DNA of 5,697 nt from contig PMZS01000190.1 of the NCBI GenBank assembly GCA_003170115.1, positions 6,603 through 12,299 of the forward strand. The letters are read 5' to 3'. Origin of the DNA: Spirochaetaceae bacterium (GTDB lineage: Bacteria > Spirochaetota > Spirochaetia > SZUA-6 > Fen-1364). Position numbers and translations under genes: made by a program. Shown piece after piece: positions 1 to 5,606 of this stretch (position 1 is its first letter; every line of letters starts with the position of its first letter). Below the pieces are notes generated by a model. That model was given only the letters and a program-made list of their open reading frames with translations. It did no database searches and was not told the DNA's origin.

Positions 1-311
1 AACATGTACAAGCCGATGCCGCTCACACCCTGCTCGGCCTTCAGCGTCACGCTGACGAAAGACATCAGCAGTCCCATGGCCAGCCCCACGACGGCCGCGG
101 CGAGCAGGCCAAGCCAGAGGCTTCCCGTCGTGAGTGCGACATAGAATGCGGCAAACGCGCCGAGCAGCATGATGCCGTCCACCCCGAGATTCACCACGCC
201 CGAGGTCTGCGAGATCGTCTCTCCCAGCGCGGCGTAGAGGAACGGGGTCGCCAGCGCCACCATCGTGCTGAGGATCCCCGAGATCACTCCCAGGGAGAAG
301 ACGTTTCTCAT
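1..311 (-). CDS. ABC transporter permease, NupQ/BmpA-system type (second permease, C-terminus off the left edge)
   Basis: Inner-membrane permease subunit of a nucleoside/simple-sugar type ABC importer (BPD_transp_2 family). Read on the minus strand it begins MRNVFSLGVISGILSTM, followed by a first hydrophobic segment. The family signature GETISQTSGVVNLGVDGIMLL lies at about residues 30-50 (compare GE...GVxNLGVEGMMLxGA in NupQ/YufQ homologues). Further membrane segments follow, then KAEQGVSGIGLYM. About 103 residues are visible of roughly 300 expected. The start is well fixed: a GGGAGGAG Shine-Dalgarno (minus strand, 317-324) sits 5 nt before the ATG. The ATG overlaps the stop of the preceding permease by 4 bp (ATGA, 308-311), implying translational coupling and a heterodimeric permease pair. 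The substrate is not readable from a permease; purine nucleosides are the family precedent and fit the divergent purine-type oxidoreductase. It is a partial gene because the window ends. Confidence 0.93.
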   Translation of the reverse strand, partial: MRNVFSLGVISGILSTMVALATPFLYAALGETISQTSGVVNLGVDGIMLLGAFAAFYVALTTGSLWLGLLAAAVVGLAMGLLMSFVSVTLKAEQGVSGIGLYM

Positions 312-1462
312 GCCGTCTCCTCCCGGTCCTTCTGCTCGCCGATCATGCGCCGGGCCGCCCATCGCCGGGCCCAGAGGGCCGAGCCCGAGACGAAGAGAAC
401 GACAAGGCCCAGGAGGGCCATCACGAGAGAGGAAGGCACCTGGACGGCTCGCTGCATGGTGTCGGCTCCCACCAGGAGGCCGCCAAAAAGGATGGAAGCG
501 GGTATGAGCCCGATCGGATGGAGGCTGCCCAGCAGAGCCGCCACGATTCCCGTGAAACCATAGCCGCTCGTCAGCCCTTCCATGAGTCGATGCTGGACGC
601 CGATGACCTCCACCGTTCCCGCCAGACCCGAGAAACCGCCGGCGAGGGTGAGCGCGAGCGCCTGGAAGGTCGGCACGCTGATGCCGGAATAGCGCGCGGC
701 GTTCGGGTTCAGTCCCACTGCCCGGATGTCATAGCCGATGGTCGTTCGCCAGAGAAATAAGTACACCACGACCGCGAGCACGACCGCCACGATGGCCCCC
801 GCGTGGAGGAGTGTTCGAGGGACCAGGCGGGGCAGCCAGACCTGGTGGGGGAGCTGTGCCGATTGCGCAAGAAACGTCCGGGCGGCGACACCCGCGGGGT
901 CCATGAGCGGTCCCTGCAGCAGCAGGTTCATGAGCTGCAGGGCAATGGCGTTCAGCATGATCGTGCTGAGGATCTCATTCACGTTGAGCCGCGCCTTGAG
1001 GATGCCGGGAACGAATCCCCAGGCCGCGCCGCCGATGAACCCCGCGATCATCGTGGAGGGAATGAGAAGCCAGCCCGGCCAGGTATGGAAGAACAGGGGC
1101 CACCAGGTTGCCATGAGGGCACCGGCGATGATCTGGCCCTCGCCTCCAATGTTGATGACGTTCGCCCGAAAGGCGATGCAGATGCCCAACCCCACCAGAA
1201 GCAGGGGAGTGGCCTTCACGAGGGTCTGCGTGATCCCAAACCGGGTGCCGACCGCGCCGTTGACGAGCGCGGCATATGCGGCGAGCGGGTCCGCCTTCAG
1301 GATGACGAGCATGACGGCACCAAGAAGAAGAGCAAAGATCACCCCGAACGCGGGCAGCAGGACGTTCAGCGCGATCCTGCTCCAGTCGATGGTCAGGGCG
1401 CGGAGCCTGCGCGTGCGCGGGGCGAGTTTCCCGGATGTCAAGATTGATTCCTCAAGCTCCAT
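308..1462 (-). CDS. ABC transporter permease, NupP/BmpA-system type (first permease)
   Basis: Membrane permease of about 384 aa, partner of the overlapping second permease; the two would form the membrane channel of a BMP-type (nucleoside-like) importer. A basic, soluble N-terminus (APRTRRLRAL) precedes a long hydrophobic segment (NVLLPAFGVIFALLLGAVM). Next come the family signatures FRANVINIGGEGQIIAGA, LNVNEILSTIMLNAIALQL and IGYDIRAVGLNPNAARYSGI, then GSLHPIGLIPASILFGGL and a charged C-terminal tail. The start is uncertain. ATG at 1462 has only a poor upstream purine run, while an in-frame TTG at 1441 has GAGGAA 6 nt before it and would give 377 aa. The frame stays open to 1873, but that part overlaps the divergent spacer and the oxidoreductase coding region and looks non-coding. 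The ATPase and substrate-binding protein are not upstream, where BmpA-type operons often place them, so they must lie beyond the left edge or elsewhere. Confidence 0.92.
   Translation of the reverse strand: MELEESILTSGKLAPRTRRLRALTIDWSRIALNVLLPAFGVIFALLLGAVMLVILKADPLAAYAALVNGAVGTRFGITQTLVKATPLLLVGLGICIAFRANVINIGGEGQIIAGALMATWWPLFFHTWPGWLLIPSTMIAGFIGGAAWGFVPGILKARLNVNEILSTIMLNAIALQLMNLLLQGPLMDPAGVAARTFLAQSAQLPHQVWLPRLVPRTLLHAGAIVAVVLAVVVYLFLWRTTIGYDIRAVGLNPNAARYSGISVPTFQALALTLAGGFSGLAGTVEVIGVQHRLMEGLTSGYGFTGIVAALLGSLHPIGLIPASILFGGLLVGADTMQRAVQVPSSLVMALLGLVVLFVSGSALWARRWAARRMIGEQKDREETA
317..324 (-). promoter_or_regulatory. Ribosome binding site of the second permease
   Basis: GGGAGGAG on the minus strand, 5 nt before the ATG at 311. 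It lies inside the end of the first permease gene and fixes the start of the overlapping gene. Confidence 0.8.
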
Positions 1463-1509
1463 TTCTATCACATGCGCGGAGGCTGACAAAGCAAATAATG
1501 CTTCAACAT

Positions 1510-1534
1510 GCCATGATGCGCCGCGTATCATGGC
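1510..1534. promoter_or_regulatory. 25-bp near-perfect palindrome, candidate operator in the divergent spacer
   Basis: Outer arms GCCATGAT (1510-1517) and ATCATGGC (1527-1534) are exact inverted repeats. The interior GCGCCGCGT continues the dyad around a central C at 1522, so 11 of 12 base pairs match; only 1518/1526 does not. It lies about 48 bp upstream of the permease ATG and about 130 bp upstream of the oxidoreductase ATG. That is a typical place for the binding site of a dimeric repressor or activator serving both divergent units. The regulator is unknown. No hairpin-plus-T-run is present, so it is not a terminator. Confidence 0.6.
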
Positions 1535-1543
1535 GCAGGCTAA

Positions 1544-1562
1544 TTCTTTCCGCAGAAAAGAA
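1544..1562. promoter_or_regulatory. 19-bp imperfect dyad in the divergent spacer
   Basis: TTCTTT (1544-1549) and AAAGAA (1557-1562) are exact inverted arms around CCGCAGA, with 7 of 9 pairs matching about a centre at 1553. It is the AT-richest part of the spacer, so it may be part of a promoter or a second binding site. Its centre is 31 bp (about three helical turns) from the centre of the 25-bp palindrome. A/T bias makes a chance dyad of this size more likely than for the 25-bp one. Confidence 0.3.
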
Positions 1563-1578
1563 AAAGCGGGGTGAACCA

Positions 1579-1641
1579 GCCGCAGGGCCAGGAATGCGGC
1601 AGTTGGAAACCTGCAGAAATGTATCGGGATTGCTGAACAGC
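1579..1641 (+). promoter_or_regulatory. Potentially structured leader upstream of the oxidoreductase
   Basis: If transcription starts upstream of about 1575, the leader can form a hairpin GCCGCA (1579-1584)/TGCGGC (1595-1600) with a 10-nt loop. A small GCTG-AA-CAGC dyad follows at 1632-1641. A competing pairing GCAGG (1582-1586)/CCTGC (1610-1614) is mutually exclusive with the first. I could not match the segment to a known riboswitch consensus (purine, cobalamin, TPP), and short GC stems are common at this base composition. Confidence 0.2.
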
Positions 1642-1664
1642 GCGGCGTGAGGGTATTCTCCGGC

Positions 1665-4328
1665 ATGGTCCGATTCACCCTGAACGGGAAACCGGTCTCC
1701 GCCGAAGGGGGGCGCTCGCTCCTGTCCTTCCTGCGCGATGAGGCCCGGCTGACCGCGGCGAAGAATGGGTGCGGGGAAGGCGCCTGCGGAGCCTGCTCGG
1801 TGATCGTGGACGGAGAGCTCAGAAGCTCGTGCGTGACAGCACTCGAGCGCATTGAGGGAAAGTCGGTTCTCACGGTTGAAGGAATCGTGGAACAGGAGAT
1901 GGGGTGCTACGAGCGGGCCTTTGCCGAAGCCGGCGCCGTGCAATGCGGCTACTGCACGCCGGGGATGGTGCTCGCGGCCAAGGCCCTTCTTGACCGGAAT
2001 CTCACTCCCCGGGAGGAGGAGGTCAGGGCCGGCCTGCGCCGGAACCTGTGCCGCTGCACCGGATACGTGAAGATCGTCGACGGGGTGATGCGGGCAGCGC
2101 GGTATCGGGCGGACGCCGCTGGCGGGCTCTCGGCGCCCAACTCCGCGGAATACCGCGGAAGGCCTCGCCCGCCTTCGCCATCCCTGGCTGCAGGGATCGG
2201 GGCGCGGCTCCTCCGTGTGGACGCACGGGCGAAGATCCGCGGGGAGGCCCGGTATGTCGATGACCTCGTGGAGCAGGGCATGCTCTTCGGGGCGGCTCTG
2301 CGGTCTCCCCATCCGCGGGCAAAGCTCATCTCACTCGATGTGTCCGCCGCGCGCGCGCTGGCGGGGGTCGCCGTGGTGGCAACCTGGGAGAACATTCCCG
2401 GCTCCAGGTACACCGGCCACGTGGTGTCCGACTGGCCCACCCTCGTGGCGGTGGGCGAGGAGACTCGTTACGTCGGGGATGCCATCGCGCTGGTGGCGGC
2501 CGATACCCGCGCCCACGCGCGCGAAGCCATCGCGTTGATCGCCGCCCGTTACGAGGTGCTCACGCCTCTCTCCTCTCCAGAATCTTCGATGGCTCCCGAC
2601 GCGCCGCCGATCCATCCCGGAGGGAATATCCTTTCCCGGCTCCTGCTTGAGCGAGGTGACGCCGAACGTGCCCTGGCATCGGCCGCGTACCGGGTCGAGG
2701 AAACTTTTACTACTCCTCTCACCGACCATGCCTTCATGGAGCCTGAGAGCGCGCTGGCATGGCCGCCGGATTCCGAGGGAACGGTAGTGGTCCGCACCGG
2801 AGAGCAGAACGTCTACGACGGCCAGAGGTACGTGGCTGACACGCTGGGCATCCCGCGGGAAAAAGTTCGCATCGTCTCAGAATATGTCGGCGGGGCCTTC
2901 GGGGGAAAAGAAGACCAGACCGTCCAGCACCATTCGGCCCTGCTTGCATGGCTCTGCGGACGGCCGGTAAAATGCACCCTGGACAGGGCGGAGAGTACGC
3001 GGGTCCACGTGAAGCGCCATCCCATGACCATCCGCCTGCGGCTGGGCTGCGACCCGGCGGGAAAGCTTGTCGGTCTCATCGCCACTATCGTGGCGGACAC
3101 CGGCGCGTATGCCTCCCTGGGAGGCCCCGTGCTGCACCGTGCGGTGACCCATGCCGGAGGCCCCTATGCCTATGACAACATTCGTGTCAGCGGGCTGGCA
3201 GTCTATACGAACAATCCGCCCGCCGGGGCGTTCCGGGGATTCGGCGTTCCGCAGGTCACCTTCGCCCTCGAATCGGCGCTGGACATGCTCGCTTCCCGTG
3301 CGGGCATCTCGGCCTGGGCAATACGGTATCGAAACGCGGTGCGGCCGGGCGACAGGCTGCCCAACGGGCAGGTCGCCGGCCCTGACACAGCCCTCGAGGA
3401 ATGCCTGCTCGCCGTGAGAGCAGACTGCGAGGCAGCGCCGGGCAGTACCGGCATCGCCTGCGGATTCAAGAACACGGGGCTGGGCATGGGCCACCCCGAC
3501 ATCGGGCGCTGCATCCTGAAGATCGCCTCCGATCACGTGGAGATCCACTCCGGGGCCGGTTGCATGGGGCAGGGGGTTGCCACGGTTCTTACGCAGATCG
3601 CCTGCGCCATCCTGGATATCGACACCGCCCTGGTTCGCGTCGTCCCGCCGGATACCGCGACGACTCCGGACTCGGGCACGAGCACTGCCTCCCGCCAGAC
3701 CCTCATCACCGGCGAGGCCTGCCGGCGAGCCTGTGCCGCTGCCCGGGAAGAGGCGAGTGAGCTGGCAGGCGCGGGCGCACGAGAGGCGTTCCCGCTGGCT
3801 CTCCTCGCGGGCAGGGAGTTCAATGGTCAGTACGAGGCGGTGACCGATTCCTTCGAAACCGTCCGCACCGATCCCGTTCACCACATCGTCTACAGCTACG
3901 CATGCCATCTCGCCGTGCTGGGCCCGGATGGACGCATCCAGCGGATCATCGCCGCTCACGACTCGGGACTTGTCGTGAATCCCCTGGCTTTCGAGGGGCA
4001 GGTCGAGGGTGGTGTCGTCATGGGATTGGGCTTTGCGCTCAGGGAAAAACTCCCTCTTGTGGACTGCGCGCCCGCCGCGCGCTTCGGGCAGCTAGGTCTC
4101 TTCCGGGCTCCTGATGTCCCTTCCATCCTGACGATCACCGTCAGAAAACCAGGTCCGGGGAGCGCCATCGATGGCGGAGTCTCGGGTGCAGCGTTCGGTG
4201 CAAAGGGCATCGGGGAGATCTCGACCATACCAACCGCGGCGGCTGTCGCGGGTGCCTACTACGCCCGGGACGGAGTGCTCAGGACGAGTCTCCCGCTGGA
4301 AGGAACTCCCTACAAGGAAGGTCCGTGA
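1665..4328 (+). CDS. Xanthine dehydrogenase-type molybdenum hydroxylase, [2Fe-2S] and molybdopterin domains fused
   Basis: Probable cytoplasmic purine hydroxylase, 887 aa. A plant-ferredoxin-like [2Fe-2S] domain (Cys36, 41, 44, 56) is followed by the CO-dehydrogenase-type second cluster domain (Cys94, 97, 129, 131; QCGYCTPG and LCRCTGY). After a Pro-rich linker (about 140-180) come the a/b hammerhead domain (about 182-295) and the molybdopterin domain (about 330-870). Cofactor motifs are Gln381 (compare bovine Gln767), GGAFGGKE at 409-416, AFRGFG at 522-527 (Arg524, compare bovine Arg912), MGQG, and GAKGIGE ending at Glu851 (compare catalytic Glu1261). Glu416 and Arg492 match bovine Glu802 and Arg880, which orient purines; aldehyde oxidases lack this pair. 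The FAD domain is absent, so an FAD subunit or another acceptor must exist outside the window. The order resembles the 'selenium-dependent xanthine dehydrogenase' family and E. coli XdhD. Selenium dependence cannot be seen in sequence. ATG 1665 was chosen because homologues begin there and GAGGG lies 11 nt upstream; GTG at 1647 would add 6 residues. Confidence 0.93.
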   Translation: MVRFTLNGKPVSAEGGRSLLSFLRDEARLTAAKNGCGEGACGACSVIVDGELRSSCVTALERIEGKSVLTVEGIVEQEMGCYERAFAEAGAVQCGYCTPGMVLAAKALLDRNLTPREEEVRAGLRRNLCRCTGYVKIVDGVMRAARYRADAAGGLSAPNSAEYRGRPRPPSPSLAAGIGARLLRVDARAKIRGEARYVDDLVEQGMLFGAALRSPHPRAKLISLDVSAARALAGVAVVATWENIPGSRYTGHVVSDWPTLVAVGEETRYVGDAIALVAADTRAHAREAIALIAARYEVLTPLSSPESSMAPDAPPIHPGGNILSRLLLERGDAERALASAAYRVEETFTTPLTDHAFMEPESALAWPPDSEGTVVVRTGEQNVYDGQRYVADTLGIPREKVRIVSEYVGGAFGGKEDQTVQHHSALLAWLCGRPVKCTLDRAESTRVHVKRHPMTIRLRLGCDPAGKLVGLIATIVADTGAYASLGGPVLHRAVTHAGGPYAYDNIRVSGLAVYTNNPPAGAFRGFGVPQVTFALESALDMLASRAGISAWAIRYRNAVRPGDRLPNGQVAGPDTALEECLLAVRADCEAAPGSTGIACGFKNTGLGMGHPDIGRCILKIASDHVEIHSGAGCMGQGVATVLTQIACAILDIDTALVRVVPPDTATTPDSGTSTASRQTLITGEACRRACAAAREEASELAGAGAREAFPLALLAGREFNGQYEAVTDSFETVRTDPVHHIVYSYACHLAVLGPDGRIQRIIAAHDSGLVVNPLAFEGQVEGGVVMGLGFALREKLPLVDCAPAARFGQLGLFRAPDVPSILTITVRKPGPGSAIDGGVSGAAFGAKGIGEISTIPTAAAVAGAYYARDGVLRTSLPLEGTPYKEGP
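4314..4321 (+). promoter_or_regulatory. Ribosome binding site of the exported-protein gene
   Basis: AAGGAAGG lies inside the last codons of the oxidoreductase gene, a few nucleotides before the GTG at 4325. It decides for the GTG start over the ATG at 4346. Confidence 0.6.
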
Positions 4329-5020
4329 GTATATTCGTTCCCGCCATGAGGGTATCGATTCTTGCAGCGTGGCTGTCCCTGCTCTGCCTCCATCCCGTGG
4401 GAGCCCAGAACAGGTTGATCTATCGCGAGCAGACAGGGCAGCAGACCGCGCGGGTCGAAGTATGGGAGGAGAAAGACACGGAGGGCCTCCTCCTCCGAAC
4501 CGTCATGAGCTATGGTGAAACGTACGCCATTCGAAACGACTTCGACATGGGCACCCTGTCCTTCACGTACGGAAACACGGAGCAGAAGACGTTCTACACC
4601 GCCGCTCGGGAAGGCAACGCGATCCGGCTGAACGGGACGCTCAGGGGAAAGCCCTTTTCCCGGCTCTCCCGCATCGACACGCGCCCTCTCTACGAGTCCC
4701 CCGAGCGCTCACTTCAGGGATTCGCAATCTCGGGATCGTCCGGGACCCTTGATTTCTGGATCGTGCTTCCTACCGAAGCGCTGATTTTCCAGCTCGTTGC
4801 GAAGAGAGAAGGACGGGAGCTCGTGGAAGTCGATGGGGAAATGGTGAGCGCCGAAAGGGTCAAAGTAAGTCTTCCGGGAATCGCGTCGATCGTCTGGAGC
4901 TCTCTCTACTGGTACAGGCCGACGGATGGGACTTTCCTGAGGTCCGAAGCCGTGCGCGGCATCGGGCTCATTGGCACGCCCAAAACCGTGCTCGAGCTCA
5001 TCCAGGGAGTAAGACTGTAA
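4325..5020 (+). CDS. Exported protein of unknown function, coupled to the oxidoreductase gene
   Basis: A 231-aa protein with an N-terminal signal peptide: Arg9, a hydrophobic core ILAAWLSLLCL, then a type I cleavage site at about VGA|Q28. The Cys at 21 is not in a convincing lipobox. The mature part of about 204 aa has no further membrane segment and is rich in alternating polar/hydrophobic stretches, suggesting a beta-rich periplasmic or surface protein. The pattern (LNGTLRGKPFSRLSRIDTRPLYESPE, here in the middle of the protein, then a single-domain end) is faintly like DUF3108/DUF6134-type envelope proteins, but I do not claim that family. GTG at 4325 overlaps the oxidoreductase stop (GTGA) and has AAGGAAGG just upstream (4314-4321). 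ATG at 4346 would give a more classical short signal peptide but has no ribosome binding site. Co-translation with a cytoplasmic enzyme is unexpected and may be positional only. Confidence 0.82.
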   Translation: MSIFVPAMRVSILAAWLSLLCLHPVGAQNRLIYREQTGQQTARVEVWEEKDTEGLLLRTVMSYGETYAIRNDFDMGTLSFTYGNTEQKTFYTAAREGNAIRLNGTLRGKPFSRLSRIDTRPLYESPERSLQGFAISGSSGTLDFWIVLPTEALIFQLVAKREGRELVEVDGEMVSAERVKVSLPGIASIVWSSLYWYRPTDGTFLRSEAVRGIGLIGTPKTVLELIQGVRL

Positions 5021-5080
5021 GGGGCCGGGCTTTCGAAATGTGTATTCCGAGGTGGGGGATATGCATATTTTCCGTTTTCC

Positions 5081-5332
5081 TCAGGCCGTCAGATTGATGA
5101 TGCGTGAGCCGCCGGCTGGCTCCTGGCGGGTGAACTGGAGCCGGGCGATCTGCGATGCGGAGGACTGCAGCGCAGCCCCGGCATCGATCGGGGAAGGGAT
5201 GGTCTGCAGCCCGGTCCTGACGGAGGCAGGGCCGTTCCCGTGGGGGCCATTCAGGTATGACGAAACGGATTCCCCCGTGTCCGGGGTCGTCTGTCGTGCC
5301 TTCCCCAGGTTCTGCATGGCCGATGCGGACAT
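5081..5332 (-). CDS. Possible small hypothetical protein, about 83 aa
   Basis: This minus-strand frame ends 60 bp from, and convergent with, the exported-protein gene. From ATG 5332 the product begins MSASAMQNLGKARQTT and ends SRIINLTA. It has no Cys or Trp, is rich in Ser, Gln, Thr and Gly, and uses codons ending mainly in G or C, much like the neighbours (ATC, CTG, CAG, GCC). The plus-strand reading of the same DNA is rich in Cys, Trp and Met and looks like a shadow. No start has a good Shine-Dalgarno: ATGs at 5392, 5368, 5332 and 5317 are all possible. The first two would extend into the AT-rich spacer, where coding character fades, so I prefer 5332 or 5317. I recognise no family, and there is no signal peptide or membrane segment. 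It could be non-coding. Confidence 0.45.
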   Translation of the reverse strand: MSASAMQNLGKARQTTPDTGESVSSYLNGPHGNGPASVRTGLQTIPSPIDAGAALQSSASQIARLQFTRQEPAGGSRIINLTA

Positions 5333-5398
5333 GAGAGGTGAAGTGGACGTAATTGAACCTGTTGTCATGATACAAAATGTACACGATGGCATATTCGC

Positions 5399-5422
5399 TT
5401 TACGTGCGGTACCGAACGGAAA
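5399..5422. promoter_or_regulatory. 24-bp imperfect palindrome upstream of the micropeptide gene
   Basis: The dyad is centred between 5410 and 5411, with a perfect 8-bp core CGGTACCG (5407-5414), flanking CGT/ACG (5403-5405/5416-5418) and TTT/AAA ends (5399-5401/5420-5422). Ten of 12 pairs match. It lies 43 bp before the micropeptide ATG in an AT-richer stretch, as an operator over or near a promoter would. A small dyad TACA-AAA-TGTA lies at 5371-5381. I could not assign convincing -35 and -10 boxes. Confidence 0.4.
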
Positions 5423-5452
5423 TGCTTCGTCTTTTCATCTAAGCTTGTCTCG

Positions 5453-5460
5453 AAAGGAGA
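5453..5460 (+). promoter_or_regulatory. Strong ribosome binding site of the micropeptide
   Basis: AAAGGAGA lies 5 nt before the ATG at 5466. It is among the best Shine-Dalgarno matches in the window and the main reason to accept a 22-codon gene. Confidence 0.75.
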
Positions 5461-5465
5461 CTCAA

Positions 5466-5534
5466 ATGAGTGGGCACTGGATGTGGATTCTCATTATCGT
5501 ATTAGTCGTCGTCGTCATTGTTGTGGCACTGTAA
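5466..5534 (+). CDS. 22-aa single-span membrane micropeptide
   Basis: A short polar/aromatic head MSGHWMW is followed by about 15 consecutive Ile, Leu, Val and Ala residues ending at the stop, with no charged residue after the head. One such segment is long enough to sit in the inner membrane, with the His/Trp head at the interface. AAAGGAGA at 5453-5460 gives ideal initiation. The frame is open upstream to 5040, but that stretch reads as the opposite strand of another frame and lacks a comparable start. A terminator-like hairpin follows the stop, suggesting a small independent transcript. Function is unknown; precedents for such peptides include membrane-complex modulators and type I toxins, but no antisense RNA or toxin hallmark is proven here. 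It has no obvious partner in the window. Confidence 0.6.
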   Translation: MSGHWMWILIIVLVVVVIVVAL

Positions 5535-5547
5535 GGGGAAGAGGAAC

Positions 5548-5566
5548 GATCCGGCGAGGGTCTTTT
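5548..5566 (+). terminator. Weak intrinsic terminator after the micropeptide
   Basis: GATCC (5548-5552) pairs with GGGTC (5558-5562; one G-U pair) across a GGCGA loop and is followed directly by TTTT (5563-5566). The 5-bp stem is short, so efficiency would be low. Position 14 nt after the stop codon favours it. Confidence 0.35.
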
Positions 5567-5606
5567 CAAAAACTTGTCTGTTTCGTGAGCTGCCGGAGGC
5601 AACACC

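Noticed and set aside
1444..1471. Promoter-like TTGATT and TATCAC pair on the plus strand
   Set aside because: A 16-bp spacer, poor -10 match, and location about 190 bp before the oxidoreductase, inside the likely permease 5' end, make it unconvincing.
738..1574. 278-codon plus-strand open frame over the first permease
   Set aside because: Antisense to the hydrophobic permease coding sequence; rich in Met, Arg, Ser and Pro with no recognisable motif.
1579..1625. Cobalamin-riboswitch resemblance (CCAGGA ... ACCTGC)
   Set aside because: The two halves are separated by about 15 nt and the remaining conserved core elements are missing.
1463..1873. N-terminal extension of the first permease to 521 aa
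   Set aside because: It would cover the divergent spacer and the 5' end of the oxidoreductase gene; the family is about 350-380 aa and starts just before the first membrane segment.
2877..3959. Long open frame (360 codons) on the minus strand inside the oxidoreductase gene
   Set aside because: It lies wholly antisense to a well-conserved domain, shows no family pattern, and is the usual open shadow frame of high-GC coding DNA.
5047..5085. Hairpin between the two convergent genes (around the ATATGCATAT palindrome, with GAGG/CCTC outside)
   Set aside because: The outer stem relies largely on G-U pairs and has no clean T-run after it on either strand, so I do not call a terminator.
5040..5465. 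Upstream extension of the micropeptide to 164 aa
   Set aside because: The extension is rich in Cys, Trp and Met, mirrors the more plausible minus-strand frame, and the strong ribosome binding site points to the internal ATG at 5466.
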